In this document: positions 1 through 9,930 of the stretch, piece by piece
Numbering within the stretch: position 1 is the stretch's first letter
Layout of the letters: each line of letters opens with the position of its first letter
NCBI GenBank assembly: GCA_032718475.1
Contig: JAUCBJ010005253.1
Coordinates: 1 to 39,751, forward strand
From: Nemertoderma westbladi
Taxonomy: Eukaryota; Xenacoelomorpha; Nemertodermatida; Nemertodermatidae
Reading direction: 5' to 3'
Length of the DNA: 39,751 nt
Translations under genes and position numbers: made by a program
Notes under the pieces: generated by a model
Databases searched by the model: none
Told to the model about the DNA's origin: nothing
What the model saw: only the letters and a program-made list of their open reading frames with translations

Positions 1-332
1 CTCATTATGTAGACTAATGTACTGTAGACGCTTAATTTCATGGAAACTGTAATGAATTAGCTATTTATTTATTTAATTATTTAAATCACTTGAAAAAGAA
101 ATATTATATTATTTCGAAAGCTTGTGTAATTTCTTATAATTTTTATTTAACGTGGTTGATCTTGGTTTCCTTACAATTATATTTATATATTTAATTTTTG
201 TAACCGGATCCCACACCCCAACGGCTTTGACTTGCTAAATTTATAATCTATATATATATATATATACCCCACTGACAATTTTTTCTGACAGTAACTATTC
301 CTGCTCTTTAAGCGGGATCCTAATTAGCGTTG

Positions 333-374
333 AAGCTATCTGCAGTATGCCTGTTTCAGGCCTGCAGATAGCTT
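333..374. other. Long near-perfect hairpin
   Basis: Arms AAGCTATCTGCAG (333-345) and CTGCAGATAGCTT (362-374) pair perfectly over 13 bp. Inside them GCCTG (349-353) and CAGGC (357-361) pair again around a TTT loop, leaving only a TAT bulge. The 42-nt fold could be a foldback element, a transposon-end relic or a microRNA-like precursor. The stem is short for a typical animal pre-miRNA, so no function is assigned. Confidence 0.6.
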
Positions 375-885
375 TGTAACAATACGCGAAGGAAGACGCT
401 ACGTCATAAATACAGATACCAAAACCCATGACTTGGCCTCAGAGGTCACAAAAGCTGTTTAACATTCCAGATGTACGACCCACAAACGGACCCCGAAGAG
501 CGGGTGGACACGTTCAGGGTTGGATGACTTGACTGGGTAGGACTTGGACTGTCCTGAGTGGTCCATGACTGATTCCATAATGGATTTGGAATTGCGAGTA
601 GACACGCATAGGGTCTCGTGCAGCCAAATGTGACTATGAGCTTGAAAAGGACTCAGAAAGCGCTGGTAGTAGCGTGACTGCTCCTGACACGACGGACAGG
701 CAGACACTGACCATGACCAGTGACCAGACACGGGTATCAAAAATAGATAGAGATGGCAAACTTTGGCAAAATCCAACAAAGTAAAGTCAGCAGTCACATA
801 AAGTAAAATACCATAGTGTATAGTAGGCTTACACACACATTTGCTACCTATCAATTTGTGAATATTTCGTGTATTATTATTATAC

Positions 886-907
886 ACTTGTGGGGAGGCC
901 CACAAGT
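886..907. other. Short GC-rich hairpin
   Basis: ACTTGTGGG (886-894) and CCCACAAGT (899-907) form a perfect 9-bp stem with a 4-nt loop in AT-rich DNA. No poly-U tail or coding gene end is associated with it, so I do not call it a terminator. Confidence 0.5.
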
Positions 908-1177
908 TTTATCTCACATCATATAAGATAACTGCGGGGGAATAAATTGATTTTCAACCATTGCTGGTGTTTCTTTATGATTTGCATTACCCTGGTTGCC
1001 AGGCTGCCGGTTGTTTACAAGCTGCGTTGTAACTGCCAAAAAATAAATGTTGCATAACTACATAAAAAAATTAGTTTGTTTTTGGTTTTGGAGATATTGT
1101 TTAATAATACATTATTGCTTCTTAAAGCTGTATCTTCCTTAATTCGGTGCAAAGTTTATAATTAATTTATAACTTAC

Positions 1178-1338
1178 TATTCCAATTGCCTCCGCCCGAA
1201 TTGTGTGATAGTATGGAAGGACATTGACCTATCTGTCTCTGCCAGCTACATGTGGGATTATTACAACCCGTAATCACAAGCCAACCGTAGTCTGCTCCGC
1301 AACCACCGTATCCCCCATTAATAAACCAATGACGTCCC
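1178..1338 (-). CDS. Host gene exon E: YGGC...GW extracellular module
   Basis: This is an internal coding exon of 161 nt. The acceptor is TCTATTTAG before 1338 and the donor GTAAGT starts at 1177. It completes the split Gly codon from exon D and then encodes GRHWFINGGYGGC, followed by GADYGWLVI and a Cys-rich stretch with NPTCSW and a PSIL motif. From memory, the order RHWFI, YGGC, xDxGWLV, CxW and PSIL resembles a domain recurring in secreted proteins of cnidarians, amphioxus and echinoderms; I could not verify this. The four Cys fit an extracellular fold. The exon ends in phase 1. The reading frame also meets a TAA seven bases after the exon end, but the strong donor makes splicing more likely than a terminal exon. 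Confidence 0.75.
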
Positions 1339-1652
1339 CTAAATAGAATTGAATTCAATAGATAAAAGGTGGTGAGAGAGAGAGAGATAATGTACCGTAA
1401 GTTGCAAAGACTCAATAATAATGAGTCAACATTCATTGGTTTACCCGAATTTATTAATAATTAACACACCGTGTGATTCTATTACAAACAGAGATATATT
1501 GGAGGTCAACCAGGATTCGCCTTAGTTTAGCTTATCTGGTAGGAATGATACCAATTATATTGCAATTTAGATAAAAATTTAAATATACAGTACTCGGCAA
1601 TCCAATAACCAGTATTGCCAGTAATCATTGTTCACATGTCTGCATGTCTTAT

Positions 1653-3172
1653 ATATTGACCCCCCTCCCCTCTAAAATATACAAATTTTTTACGAAAACG
1701 TTTTGATTTTTTGTTTGTACGTAGGTATCACTAGTCTGGATCCGACAGAAAAAAAAAAATTTCGAAAAAATGTACTGTGGTGGTTGGTTACATTGCAGCA
1801 CCAAAATTACAAGTAGTGCACAATTTTCACAAAATTTGAAAGTTACATTATTCGGCTAATTTTTTTTCAATACAGGTTTTCTGGGGCGCAAAATACATTG
1901 GAAAATATTTAAAAATGATATGATTACTATAAATGGCTGTTTAGTCCTCTCTGCGTAGGAAAAAAATGAAAAAAACAAGTAACCAGCACTTTTCAGTTAG
2001 AACACAAAATTTTTAATTCACTTATACGATGCTATAAATTCACATTTTCAGGTTTTCTAGGGCGCTGATTCTAGGGCGGAATACATTTCAAATATGCCAG
2101 ATCATTGCTACTTGTATTTTACGGCGCAATTTGGCAAATTTTTGTGATAGCACCAAATTTCGTACCCATCACCAAAAAGTACAAGTTTGCGATGTCCTGT
2201 CCAGTGCTGTTTTTATTAATTCCATCGGATTCAGGACCCTCATAAACCCGTATAACGCAAGAAACAAGATGATACTATCTACTGATCAATTTGCTTATTT
2301 TCAAAAATTTGGTGCTGGCACAACACTTTTCACCCATCGGCGAAAAATAGAAGTTTGAAAACTCTTTAAATTTTTACTGATTCCATTGAATTAAGAACCC
2401 TCACAAACCCGTATAACCCAAGAAACAAGGTGATACAATCAATTGATATATTTGATAGTTTTCAAAATTTGGTGCTAGCACCACATTTTGCACCCACTTC
2501 CGTAAAATACAAGTTTGAGATGTCTAGATCGATAATTATATATTCCATTGAATTCAGAGCAGCCATAAACCTCTAAAACGCAAGAAATAAATTGTCACAA
2601 GCAATTTTTATCTATTGAATGGATTTTCAAAATTTCGTGCTAGCACCAAAATTTGCACACAGCACCGAAAAATACAAGTATGATACGCTTGGTGCATATT
2701 GTATATATTTCATCGAAACCAGAACCCCATAAAACCCCAATTGCGTAAAAAACAAGTTTCAAACAATCAATTTACAAAATTGACCTATTTCGAAATTTGG
2801 TGCTGGCACCAAAATTTGGCACCCGCCGAAAAAACAAGTTTGAAATTTCTAAATCAATTTATATGAATTCCATCCAATTGCTAACACCAAAAAACCGGTG
2901 TAAATCAAAAATAGAGATGTTACAATTCATATTTAATGAAATGTAATTTTCAAAAATGTCTCAAAAAAAGTGCCAAAGGTAGGGTTGAAAAATGGTGCTA
3001 TAACTCGAAAACTACCCAATATTTTTGAAAACGGTCTTCACTACTAGGATGACAATAGATTTTTAGGAAAAGTCCTAAAATTTCAGATTCCCAACAGCGT
3101 TTGTTTCAGAATTATAATAAAAAACCACGAGGGGGTCATATTGACCCCCCCCCCCGGGTTTAATAGGGTTAA
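1653..3172. mobile_element. TTAA-type non-autonomous DNA element, copy 1 (left end missing)
   Basis: About 1.5 kb matches the element at 23034-24611 in the same orientation. The right end is intact: a TGACCCCC-rich segment, GGGTTTAATAGGG and then TTAA at 3169-3172. The left match begins only at ATATTGACCCCC, so the outer TTAACCCTATTA end is missing. It contains five degenerate units about 160 bp apart (near 2119, 2308, 2467, 2630 and 2790). Each carries a GGTGCTAGCACC-like palindrome followed by a GAAAAATACAAGTTTGA-like box. There is no transposase. The TTAA and CCC ends suggest mobilisation by a piggyBac-type transposase, by inference. It sits in the exon D-E intron. Confidence 0.75.
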
Positions 3173-3327
3173 TGACAGAGATGTCTGAAAACAAAAAACT
3201 TGTTTATAATAAAAAAAAAGAAATAATATAAAAAAAAAACAATAACTAAGTGTTGTACGTACTGTAGGTTTCTTAACTTATTCATCTAGAATACAATTAC
3301 CAGTATAAAACAATACCCACCACTTAC

Positions 3328-3515
3328 CCCCAATTTGTGTCACCCACTATTGAAAAGTAAAATCCGTGATCAGAAGTCGAATCAACGTTGGTAAAAGAGG
3401 ATTCACCACTAATCATATTACCTATACTGAAGAAGTTACTTTTTGCACGTCCAGCACCCCAGAATGAGATCCAAGAGTTTTTGTATCCAGCACTGTTGTA
3501 TATAACAATCTTCAC
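3328..3515 (-). CDS. Host gene exon D: middle of the extracellular domain
   Basis: This is an internal exon of 188 nt (62 codons plus 2 nt). The acceptor ATTTAATAG precedes 3515 and a consensus donor GTAAGT starts at 3327. It enters in phase 0 from exon C and leaves in phase 2 into exon E. It encodes VKIVIYNSAGYKNSW, then an ISFWGAG segment, a Ser-rich stretch and HGFYFSIVGDTN. Its alternating aromatic and beta-strand-like character continues the exon C domain. No transmembrane segment is visible. The split codon GG|G restores a Gly between TNW and GRHW, which supports the exon D-E junction. Confidence 0.78.
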
Positions 3516-4060
3516 CTATTAAATGTAATTTTTTTGTAGCATAGTAATAAATAATATGTAAACTCAATTTGTAATGGGGCCCAATTAATGCGGCGAATAT
3601 TGCTGTATCAATGTTTGCCATCAATAATTGACTAACGCATAAATAATCAAATGTTAGAAGTAAAAAGATACGCAAAGCCGTATTAATTAAACATTCATAA
3701 TTATGTCAAATTATTGACTGAAACTATGCCTGCCTTCGGTATTGTAATTTCATAGCATAACATTCATCAATTTTCTCGGTGAGGACGCAGCAATAGAGCA
3801 AATATCAGTAGGCCTAATTAAGTAAAGACCATTCCAGGCAATTATTAAGTTATTGATAATATAGTCAACACACGAATAATTATAAATATCACTACTTATA
3901 TTACCCTTGCAGTGCATTATTAGATTAGTAAAGTATTTCAGACTATATGAAAGATGTTTCTCCCGGTGGACACATATAATGCTTTCAATGATCTAAATAG
4001 GGTAGCAGCCTTGTGAAACGCCCCTTTGCTCATTATTATTTTTTAATTGCTATGAAGGCC
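3516..4060. other. Intron C-D part, nothing recognised
   Basis: AT-rich intron sequence between exon D and the first LINE fragment. I see no conserved ORF, repeat pair or structural RNA. The overlapping minus frame reaching 3675 is only an extension of the exon D frame through its acceptor. Confidence 0.5.
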
Positions 4061-4129
4061 ACAGCATTCTCACTGTCTGAGGAATCGATACGATTATCTT
4101 TAGTTCGGAAGGCGCCACGCAGGGGGACC

Positions 4130-4625
4130 AACTAGCTATGCTATTCTATGCAGCCGGCCTCCTCCCTCTTATCCACAAGCTCCAGGACCCAAAAGTGGCA
4201 CAGAACTAGTTTGCTGATGATTAGCTGCAGCCAGCAGACTCCCAGACATTCTTGTATGGTTTGTGAAACTCCAGATTCATGGCTCCAGGTCGGATCTAAG
4301 GACATGCATAGATCATAGTCAACATTAATTATGAACAAGAATGGTGCAAGTGTGTCTCCCTGGAGGACTCCCCATAACACTTTGAATGGTTCTGTGTCAC
4401 CATCAATAGTAGACACAGATGTCATCGAAACATTGTATACTGATCTGATTGGTGCAATAATTTCATCAGGAATCCCATATAATGAAAGTGTGCTAAACAT
4501 ACGTGAGCGAGAGACTGAATCAAAGGCCTTGAAGAAGTCAACAAAGATAACAGCCAGAATGATTAAGTTTTTCAGAAAAGTCTTTCTTCTTTTTAGAACA
4601 CAACCGTCATAACCATGTAACACAT
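4130..4625 (-). pseudogene. LINE D fragment: reverse transcriptase core
   Basis: The minus frame shows two adjacent motifs of a non-LTR reverse transcriptase. VDFFKAFDSV is motif A, with the catalytic Asp in the FDSV region; GVLQGDTLAPFLF is motif B, followed by DYDLCMSLD. The catalytic FADD box expected next is absent: after MSLD the frame runs into unrelated sequence. Neither ORF end is present. By its LAPFLF...DY..CMSLD wording it belongs with the LINE D copy at 38245-39020 (LAPFLFLIVVDY...RMSLD). It lies in the intron between exons C and D. Confidence 0.8.
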
Positions 4626-4689
4626 TGAAAGACTTTGATGAACATCATTTAATTAAAGAGGGTCGAAATATCTCATTGGATATTACATA

Positions 4690-5060
4690 TATATTAAGAA
4701 TGCTGTGCTGGCTTGACGACAAAATTGCGCCACCACAACATCCTATCATCACTAGAATATCAGACCTTGAGATGTGTCTCAAGAAATTATTGAGCTGTCC
4801 ACCATGCTTATTCACTCAATAAGGCCGCCAAAGCACAAGATTATGCACTGGTTGGTCCTCACGGCGACCTGACTCTCGGATCCATGATCACAAGTAGCAG
4901 AAGTCTTCCACTTGCTCAAGCACGTCATCCCAGGGGGGTATGATCAGACATTTCTTAAGGGCTGTCAAGGTGCACGGTCATAATTTTGGTTTTATTGGTG
5001 TTTACAAAAAGTCCAACATTAGAAGCAAACTGATCCAATGAGCAGAGGAGCCTTTGGGTT
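4690..5060 (-). pseudogene. LINE D fragment: post-RT C-terminal region, heavily decayed
   Basis: Reading the minus strand from 5060 gives FASNVGLFVNTNKTKI, a short stretch corresponding to VEDFCYL.SWI, and then decayed VLW and KHGGQ-like pieces ending in KPAQHS. All of these recur in the better LINE D copies at 27936-28756 and 38245-39020. Several stops and frameshifts are present. The fragment lies upstream of the RT-core fragment on the same strand although it encodes a more C-terminal part. The two pieces are therefore either separate insertions or a rearranged copy. Confidence 0.7.
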
Positions 5061-5636
5061 CACTCATCTAATTAGATTCAACTACAAGCTACACACTAAT
5101 AATTGGTGATTAAGCGTGAAGATTATGGTTCTTTGGACTGAAATATATATTACAACAAAATGGGTGTGGCATGGATGGTGAATGTTCCACACATGGGAAT
5201 GTGGGAATTATAGAACAAAGTATTACCATAGGATGCGGCCAATAGGAATAGACTTAGTTTTCTTTCTGTACAACAAGGCAGCACTCTCCAATGCTGAATC
5301 CTGATAATCCGCTGGTAGGCCTAACATTTGGACAGCGCCTTGCAATATGTATATAAAAGGGAAACTTTACTTTGCGGCTAATAAATATGAAAATAGATTA
5401 TATAAAAATACATTATATATGAAAATACAATATATAAACTAGCCATGCTAGATGCACAAAGAAGAATCACTAGACTAACTATTGTGAAAAACTACCATAC
5501 CAGTCAACAGGTAATTTATCATTCTGGAGGGAGAATGGGTAGTATGGTATAAAATGGTAGAATGGTTGTATGTATTGTACAATGTAACTGTACAGGCAGG
5601 GTACTATTTATCATTTACCTAGTCGATCAAACTAAC
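5061..5636. other. Intron C-D part, nothing recognised
   Basis: AT-rich intron DNA with short TATATA and AATACA runs. No coding similarity, long inverted repeat or RNA gene was seen. Confidence 0.45.
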
Positions 5637-5803
5637 CTTTTTAACATCCGACCATGCTGTGTTTGCATAAGGCGACTTATAATTCGCGTAACTGTTGAGG
5701 TTTGCATCATTAATAGAGCCTGTTGATCCACCTCCAAGCCATAAATTATGACTGTTGCTTATCCCTGATCCAGCAACAATTTTGAACACCATTTCATCAC
5801 ACA
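5637..5803 (-). CDS. Host gene exon C: start of the extracellular domain after CUB
   Basis: This is an internal exon of 167 nt. The acceptor CTTTTTCAG precedes 5803 and the donor GTTAGT starts at 5636. It enters in phase 1, completing a Leu codon with the last base of exon B, and leaves in phase 0. It encodes CDEMVFKIVAGSG, a HNLWLGGG stretch and a YANTAWSDVKK end. The MVFK.VAG.G opening is what I remember as the start of an invertebrate secreted-protein domain (MVFKAVxGxG...W); this is recollection, not a search result. The joined frame runs from the end of the CUB domain into this domain without a linker. No signal peptide is expected here because this is mid-protein. Confidence 0.78.
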
Positions 5804-5888
5804 CTGAAAAAGCAAATGATTAAGACCATTACTAGAGCAAAGGCTGTCCTCAAAGGCCTTAGGCCCAAAATACAGGGAAAATGAGTTC

Positions 5889-6029
5889 GGACACCCCCCA
5901 CCCCCCCCCCCCCCCCCCCCGGACACCCCCCCCCCCCGCTCAAGTAGGACACTTCCCCTCTGGACACTTCCCCCTCAGACACTTCCCCCCGGACACTTCC
6001 CCCCCAGACACTTCCCTCCCGGACACTTC
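5889..6029. repeat. C-rich homopolymer and 14-15-bp minisatellite
   Basis: A run of 20 C (5901-5920) sits within a longer C-rich tract ending at 5937. It is followed by about six copies of a GGACACTTCCCCC-like unit of 14-15 bp from 5947 to 6029. A proline/glycine-type ORF over it is a repeat artefact. It lies in the intron between exons B and C. Confidence 0.85.
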
Positions 6030-6256
6030 AGTGTTGTGTGATTAATTTTGTGATTATTACTTAAAGTAATTGTTTTGTATTGGGAAAGAACCATTAGTCC
6101 AGGTATAAGCGGAACCACACCAACCATACAATGAGTAAGGAGCAGACTAACCAATACAACAAATAATTGTACAATTATAAATAAATCGGAAAATTGTGTC
6201 ACGAACAAGTTTGAACATATACAGTATGCCATTGGCAACTAATTAAACTAAATTAT

Positions 6257-6282
6257 GTTTGAACGTTCATAAACGTTCAAAC
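6257..6282. other. Perfect 11-bp hairpin
   Basis: GTTTGAACGTT (6257-6267) and AACGTTCAAAC (6272-6282) pair perfectly around a CATA loop. A related TTTGAACGTTCAA word recurs near 6331. It could be a small MITE end or a foldback; no function is assigned. Confidence 0.55.
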
Positions 6283-6607
6283 AACGTACATATTTAGGTA
6301 CAAAAAAATAAACTCAATACTAAACGCAATTTGAACGTTCAATATTCGTTTGTTTTGGGTCATTTTCAATTTCGTTAAAGTTAGGGGGGCTGGGGTGGGT
6401 GGGTTGGTTCAATATCACCCCCTCCCCCGTATTTGTACATCTCGAGCCACGAGCTGTCAATCAGGAATACCCCAAAAATTTATTTTCTCATAGAACTGAA
6501 AGTGTCGCAATAAAAGTGTGCCTAAAAGCAGGAAATCACGTTGAGATTCCCTACTTAAAGTGTCTACAAGAATTCAAAGATGACGTTGGTTGGAAAGATG
6601 CCGACAA

Positions 6608-6678
6608 ATGCACTTTGAGAAAATCTCTGAGAACGGATGCACTTTGAGAAAATCTCTGAGAACAGATGCACTTTGAGA
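6608..6678 (+). repeat. 29-bp tandem repeat, about 2.4 copies
   Basis: The unit ATGCACTTTGAGAAAATC... starts at 6608, 6637 and 6666. The two full units are almost identical, so this is a recent tandem duplication inside the intron between exons B and C. Confidence 0.85.
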
Positions 6679-6818
6679 CTCCGACTGTATTATTGAAATG
6701 TAGGTATGCTATAGTGTCAGTTAAATTTTCCAAGTAGATATTAAAGAGGCAGTAAACCTTTCTTTGAATGTCTTCACCTAATCAAATACTACAATAAGAT
6801 TAATCAAAGAATACATAC

Positions 6819-6975
6819 ATTTATAGTTAATGGAGAAACCAGAGTTGTCGTTATCATTGTGACCCGTCTGAAATACCATAGTTAGATCACCAGTAGTAGA
6901 CTCAACGTTGGTTGAAACACCGGAACCTTCCCAAGTTGCTAGGATTGGGGATGACGTGTCGGGTCCATCGTAAAT
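6819..6975 (-). CDS. Host gene exon B: second half of a CUB domain
   Basis: This is an internal exon of 157 nt. The acceptor ATTTACAG precedes 6975 and the donor GTATGT starts at 6818. It encodes 52 codons plus one base: IYDGPDTSSP, then ILATWEGSG, STTGDLTMVF, and NSGFSINYK at the end. These match the C-terminal half of CUB domains, with the IYDG turn, the LxxxF strand and the GFxxxY end. The usual third and fourth Cys of CUB domains are absent, so only the first disulphide could form. It joins in phase 0 to exon A, reconstructing the classic GDxLxIYDG motif across a 26-kb gap, and in phase 1 to exon C. CUB domains are extracellular protein-interaction modules. Confidence 0.9.
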
Positions 6976-7691
6976 CTGTAAATTGATTCAAAATTCAAAA
7001 TTCAAAAAAAGTAATGATCTTCTATAAGATAAAAAAATAAGAAGCACTTTTTAGAATAAAAAATATTTTTTCTAGAACATACTTTTTTTACCTAACAATA
7101 GCTAACATGACATAGAGCAATCATGGCCTACGAACAATTCTAAAAAAAGTAGAAAAACTAGATACTTGTTTTGGAAACAAAGTGAATTATAACTTTGATA
7201 AATAAAATTAATAACAATTCTAAATCTCTTGGAAACATAATTAATTGAAATTTCATAACTTATTAAATATTGCACAAAAATTTAGCTAAACCGACAAACT
7301 TTGACACACAAATTCAACACACACAATTCGGATTAGTTTACACTATACGTAGGGAAAATAATTATACAGTTTAAGGGTTAAAATAAAATATAAAATTAAT
7401 TTAAAATATCAGATAAATCCATGGCTATTAAAACAGACTCATATTTATGACAAATTTATTTAAGACAACTCATATTTATATTGGAGAAATCGTTTGTAAG
7501 TAACTATAATATTATTATCGTTCTTTTGTTTAATTGTTTGTTTCTATTGTTTATTGATTGACAGATTGATTCTGTTATTGTCTATTGAATTGTTTCTATA
7601 TATCCATCATGTTTTTAGTTATCTTTGTGTTTGCCCTTACATACAGTACATATTACACTGAAACCTATTATAATTAAAGTTTACAGGCTCT

Positions 7692-9540
7692 ATGGACCCA
7701 AGAATACTTTTTTCCATTACTCTTGGTCGCCGGGGGGGGGGGGGGGGGGGGGCTTGTAACAGCGTTGAAAGGCGGGACCGCAATCTACCTCGCGTCGCTT
7801 GCTGCTCAACGACTAACCCAGGAGGCACACTTCTTTCAGGGTGTAACAAAAGAACCCCTACAGTCGGCAGAAGAGCTGTAGGTCATGGAAAGGCAGAAGG
7901 TAATCAACCAATGGCTAGACATGCTGACAAGGTCGGCGGAAGGTATTCAACCAACGGTGACTCTACTGCGAAGATGTTTGTAGGAGTTGCGACCGCAAGC
8001 GGTTTACTCTCGCAACTGAAATATATGAGTATGAGATCCCTCCAGGAGAAATACCGGCTTGGTTGTCGCCCGGGTCAACAAGGACCACGTCCCTCAGTGG
8101 TACACCAGGCTCGGGTCGATAAATTGGCTACTGGAACAGAACAGAGAAGAAAAAGAACCAACCTGTTGAAATGTAAAAATCCACTAAAGATTGCTACTGT
8201 ACAATGAACGCACGCACGCTGAAAGCACATAGCAAACAGGTTAACATGGTTGCTCTGACAATGGAATATAACATCGACATCATCCACATCCAAGAGCATT
8301 GGATTTGTCATGAAGACACTGCCATGAAGTACAATGACATTGGAAATATATGGACGTTAGTAACAAGATTAGCAGTAATAAACTCGGCCAGGCGGATTAG
8401 GAATTCTGCTAAGCTCATTTGCACTTAAGACCCTAAACAACATCGAATCTATAAATTCCAGGGTTATGATCGCAACATTTGATGGGAATCCCAAGACAAA
8501 ACTTATATGTTGCTACAGTCCAACCAATGCCTCAGAGCCAGAACAAGCAGTCAAGATTTATGAAGATCTGACTGGACTTATAAAGGACATTCCGAAACAC
8601 AATGTTAAAGTCATTGCTGGTGATCTGAATGCACAAATTGGCCCAGAAGACATCAAGGGTTACATCTGCAACACCAGTTCTAACAGAAATGGGTACTCAC
8701 TTTTAACCTAATGGAAGAATGTGAATTGATACCAACAAACAACGCATTCGAAAAGAGTAAGGGGAAGCTATGGACCTTTCAATACCCTAATGGAACCAAA
8801 GCACAACTGGATTACATCCTTATAAACAAAAAGTGGAGAAACAGCATGATCAACTGCGAGGCATACAGCTCATTCAACCTAATTGGTTCGGACCACAGAA
8901 TTGTGACTGCAGAGATCAGACTCAGTTTGAGACCCAGGAAACACAGGACAAGCAAGCAAATCAACTTTGACTGGGAGAAACTCAGAACTGACAATGCAGT
9001 AAACGATGCTTATACAGTAGAAGTTCAAAACCGCTTTGAAGCACTTCAGTCAATGGATAAAAACCAGTCCACCGATTAAATATACCTGATTATAATAACA
9101 GCCCACAAGGAATCAGCTAAGAGGCATATCCCTCAGAAACCCAAGCGAAAACAGTATGTGCCATGGCAAAACTCTGAGGTTACTTGTAAGAGAGAAGATC
9201 TTAAGATAGCCTACAAAGTTAAAACCGAACAACCAACAACCGAAAACATTAACAAGGTTGAGAAAGCTAAGGACGATCTTAAATTGGCATACAACATCAG
9301 CCAGGAAAAGTACATACAGGATGAAATTGAAGAACATGTTGGGAAGTGGAAAAATCACTTCAGCAACTTGCTTGGACAGCCACCAAACATCGCGGTCATC
9401 CCTACAAGGAAAATATATGACAAGACACTACCTATAGAAACAGGGGACTTCACACCTGCCGAACTCCAAAGAAGCATTAAAAGCATGTCCAATAATAAAG
9501 CGAGTGAATTAGATGAAATCCCAGCGGAGGTATGGAAAAT
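7692..9540 (+). pseudogene. LINE B 5' part: apurinic-type endonuclease and linker
   Basis: Successive frames give the N-terminal endonuclease of a non-LTR retrotransposon: NARTLKAHSKQ, then IDIIHIQEHW, NSRVMIATFDGNPKT, CYSPTNA, GDLNAQIGPED, QLDYILI and GSDHRIVTAEIRLSLR. These cover the catalytic E, D-x-N and final SDH signatures of the EEP nuclease fold. The linker follows with KWKNHFSNLLGQ and DEIPAEVWK, the usual lead-in to reverse transcriptase. Frameshifts near 8204, 8392 and 8695, a stop at about 9077, and a linker deletion near 9325 break it. Reverse transcriptase motifs are missing because Gypsy-1 begins 40 bp later. From memory, this endonuclease family is often mislabelled craniofacial development protein 2-like. 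Confidence 0.88.
7732..7752. repeat. G21 homopolymer
   Basis: A run of 21 G lies at the edge between unremarkable AT-rich intron DNA (6976-7691, nothing recognised) and the 5' region of LINE B. It encodes the poly-Gly stretch of the first LINE B frame. Confidence 0.9.
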
Positions 9541-9583
9541 TAGGACCTTTTGGACTTTTTGGACTAAATTTGGACTAAAGGTC

Positions 9584-9839
9584 TGTAACGTTCTAATGAA
9601 CTCTTGTGTAATAATTATTATTGTTGAATGTGTATTTTATTAGCCTGTATCATAGGATATAATACATAGGAGTAATATAGCCTTTAATGCCATATGTTTG
9701 TCCTGAGTTAACCTTGTATAGTGCCAGAGTATTATAAGATATGGTGATGGAAAAGATTATTATTAAATCATTTAGACCAAGTTAATTATATTATATTGAA
9801 GGAATAATATTCATTACTTTCAAGTTGTTAGATATTACA
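9584..9839 (+). repeat. Gypsy-1 5' LTR
   Basis: A 256-bp LTR starts TGTAACG and ends ATTACA. Its first 97 bp recur at 15026-15122 with few changes, including GTTCTAATAAACTC versus GTTCTAATGAACTC. Confidence 0.88.
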
Positions 9840-9841
9840 AT

Positions 9842-9857
9842 TGGTGACCCAGACGAG
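9842..9857 (+). other. Gypsy-1 primer binding site
   Basis: TGGTGACCCAGACGAG begins two bases after the 5' LTR. TGG at this position is the complement of a tRNA CCA end, the normal site for minus-strand priming. I do not assign the tRNA. Confidence 0.75.
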
Positions 9858-9930
9858 ATTAATGTAGAGTAAAGTAAGTTATTTAATTTTTAAATTATTT
9901 TGTGAAGTATAAAAAGATAGTGCCTGGACA

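Larger units (their letters stand above)
1..1177. other. Flank beyond exon E, no recognised gene
   Basis: This lies downstream of exon E in the direction of the host gene. It holds a short (TA)n run near 249-266 and two hairpins listed separately. The 430-720 stretch is less AT-rich than its surroundings, and a 148-codon minus frame covers 459-905. I recognise no domain in that frame, and it lacks a clear splice acceptor matching the phase-1 end of exon E. The next host exon should carry the end of the extracellular domain, and I did not find it here. Confidence 0.5.

Noticed and set aside
459-905. 148-codon minus ORF as a host exon
   Set aside because: No recognisable domain, and no acceptor that fits the phase-1 end of exon E. 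A frame of this length can occur by chance in this less AT-rich patch.
3324-3515. Exon D as a separate 63-residue protein
   Set aside because: The stop is only the TAA inside the consensus donor GTAAGT; splicing to exon E restores the split Gly codon and domain continuity.
5797-6238. Gly/Pro/Cys repeat protein on the minus strand
   Set aside because: It is the translation of the C-rich tract and 14-15-bp minisatellite inside an intron.
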